Positions 7,090 to 8,057 of a DNA stretch of 8,057 nt are shown here, piece by piece (position 1 is the first letter of the stretch; the number at the start of each line of letters is the position of its first letter). The notes beneath the pieces are model-generated. The model worked only from the letters and a program-made list of their open reading frames with translations, ran no database searches and was not told the DNA's origin. The position numbers were made by a program, and so were the translations under genes. The stretch spans positions 1 through 8,057 of the forward strand of contig JAFWRK010000050.1 of NCBI GenBank assembly GCA_017519965.1, given 5' to 3'. This stretch comes from Bacilli bacterium. Its GTDB lineage: Bacteria; Bacillota_I; Bacilli_A; RF39; UBA660.

Positions 7090-7106
7090 TAATGAAGGAA
7101 AGAATA

Positions 7107-7111
7107 GAAGG
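7107..7111 (+). promoter_or_regulatory. Shine-Dalgarno site that selects ATG 7119
   Basis: GAAGG lies seven bases before ATG 7119. The alternative ATG 7092 has no such site in front of it. Confidence 0.65.
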
Positions 7112-7118
7112 TATTATT

Positions 7119-7805
7119 ATGAAAAAGAAAAAAATTAATACACGAAGATTTACAATAAAACTATTACTATGTATGGTTTATATGATAATAATTACAATTC
7201 TTTTAGTAGGATCATATACATTATTCCTACAAAAGAAAGTAATAGTACCATGGAATGAAGTAAAATCAACAGAAGAATATAGTTATATAGAAATATCTAA
7301 AATGTCAGAGAAATTTGCTTATTATGAAAATGAAAATATAGGACTTCACTTCGTAATTGAAGAAGAAGAAACTGGACAGTGGCATACTTATGTAATAGCA
7401 ATAAATGAAGATACATATAAAGAATATAAAGATATAATTGATTATTCATATGAAAGAACAGATAAAATACCTGATAAAAAACAAGTATTTGGATATCCTA
7501 CAATTATGAATAGTGAATTAAAAGAGATGATATTACATAATATAAATAATTTTTTACCAGCAGAAAATGAAGTGGAAATAACTATGGATAATATGGAATC
7601 ATATTTAACAAATAGTTATTTAGATACAACAAAAAAACATAAAGAGTATTTTGATGTATTATTATTTATAACATTACTATTATTATTTATTATGATAGCT
7701 TTACTAATATTTACTATATTTGATAGAGATAAAATAGTTGATAACTTAGATGATAAAGCAAGAAAAGTAAAGGTAAAGAAAAAGCAAAAAAAGAATAGGA
7801 GTTAA
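7119..7805 (+). CDS. Unrecognised two-pass membrane protein with an extracytoplasmic domain
   Basis: I do not recognise the family. The 228-residue product has a basic N-terminus (Lys2-5, Arg9-10), a first helix at about 12-36, a polar domain at about 38-178, a second helix at about 179-201, and a very basic C-tail (Lys/Arg-rich, 213-228). The positive-inside rule puts both ends in the cytoplasm and the ~140-residue domain outside. That domain is acidic and aromatic, with EEEETGQWHTYVIA (81-94) and FLPAENEVEI (145-154), and has no Cys, so no disulphides; no catalytic motif is obvious. ATG 7119 is preferred over ATG 7092 because of the Shine-Dalgarno site and the predicted transcription start. 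It is two bases upstream of a FemAB-family gene and likely co-transcribed, which points to a cell-wall role. The basic tail could bind anionic lipid or RNA. Confidence 0.75.
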   Translation: MKKKKINTRRFTIKLLLCMVYMIIITILLVGSYTLFLQKKVIVPWNEVKSTEEYSYIEISKMSEKFAYYENENIGLHFVIEEEETGQWHTYVIAINEDTYKEYKDIIDYSYERTDKIPDKKQVFGYPTIMNSELKEMILHNINNFLPAENEVEITMDNMESYLTNSYLDTTKKHKEYFDVLLFITLLLLFIMIALLIFTIFDRDKIVDNLDDKARKVKVKKKQKKNRS

Positions 7806-7807
7806 AT

Positions 7808-8057
7808 ATGGACTTTAAAGAGATAACTGAAGAAGAATATACTAACTTTTGGGAAAATCATCCTAATAAAACATTTCTATCATCTCCTAAAATATCTAAA
7901 TTAAGAGAGATAAATGGATGGAATACATACTTTGTAGGATTAATGGAAAATGAAACTTTAGTAGCAGCTACAGTACTTTATTCACATAAAAGACATTTTG
8001 GAGTGTATGAATTTTATGCTCCTAGAGGATTCCTATTAGATTATAATAATCTAGAAT
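7808..8057 (+). CDS. FemAB-family peptidyltransferase (3' end missing)
   Basis: The frame from ATG 7808 stays open to the right edge, giving 83 residues of a protein that is normally 300 to 450. The fragment starts MDFKEITEEEYTNF and includes NKTFLSSP (20-27), GWNTYFVG (37-44), LVAATVLY (51-58) and YAPRGFLLDY (69-78). The last block is the characteristic 'PRG..LDY' of FemA/FemX/MurM-type enzymes, which use aminoacyl-tRNA to add amino acids to the stem peptide of lipid II or peptidoglycan. AGGAG at 7797-7801 is six bases upstream. The gene follows the membrane protein by two bases, indicating an operon. It is the best evidence here that the organism makes a peptidoglycan wall with a cross-bridge. 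Which amino acid is added cannot be told from this part. Confidence 0.85.
   Translation, partial: MDFKEITEEEYTNFWENHPNKTFLSSPKISKLREINGWNTYFVGLMENETLVAATVLYSHKRHFGVYEFYAPRGFLLDYNNLE

Noticed and set aside
1..8057. Use of TGA as a Trp codon (Mollicutes-type code)
   Set aside because: Trp is encoded by TGG where seen and no in-frame TGA is needed to keep any gene open. The lack of TGA stops is expected at this base composition, so the standard bacterial code suffices.
1..8057. Mobile element, CRISPR or defence island
   Set aside because: No transposase, integrase, long inverted or direct repeats, or defence-type domains were found. Every gene has an envelope-type or membrane character.

Overview
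The window is very AT-rich, tightly packed and entirely plus-strand. It carries nine protein genes, the first and last cut by the window edges, and all gaps between genes are under 100 bases. Codon choice is strongly AT-biased, Shine-Dalgarno sites are clear, and every visible stop is TAA or TAG. The gene set is all cell-envelope: a FemAB-type peptidyltransferase, a YegS/DgkB-type lipid kinase, GtrA, and a polyprenyl-phosphate sugar transferase. Together these suggest a low-GC walled Bacillota, for example an uncultured gut Bacilli lineage (RF39- or Erysipelotrichales-like). The taxonomic guess is an inference, not something the sequence proves. No RNA genes, insertion sequences, phage genes, CRISPR arrays or long repeats were seen.

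Layout. (1) 1-2986: a large polytopic membrane protein resembling GT-C glycosyltransferases (5' end missing), then an acyltransferase-3 family membrane O-acyltransferase. (2) 3034-4448: a DPM1/GtrB-like family 2 glycosyltransferase overlapping a GtrA-family membrane protein by one base; a sigma-A-like promoter precedes the pair and an intrinsic terminator follows. (3) 4540-5253: a single membrane-anchored SGNH/GDSL hydrolase with its own promoter and terminator. (4) 5318-7055: a diacylglycerol-kinase-family lipid kinase followed one base later by a distant DUF2238/YjdF-like membrane protein, with an extended -10 promoter and a terminator. (5) 7119 to the right edge: an unrecognised two-pass membrane protein, then the start of a FemAB-family gene.

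How they may work together. Units 1 and 2 look like a lipid-linked sugar module. The family 2 enzyme would charge undecaprenyl phosphate with a sugar, GtrA would assist its flipping, a GT-C-like enzyme would transfer it outside the membrane, and the acyltransferase would decorate the glycan. The SGNH hydrolase acts on an unknown ester outside the membrane. The lipid kinase probably returns diacylglycerol to phospholipid synthesis. FemAB adds amino acids to the peptidoglycan stem peptide. The links between units are inferred from proximity only.

The most distinctive structural feature is the transcription-unit boundary. Three terminators overlap the stop codon of the preceding gene, and a new -10 element follows within 7 to 56 bases. 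I do not see a clearly new defence or mobile system. The most open questions are the two uncharacterised membrane proteins, one paired with the lipid kinase and one with FemAB.
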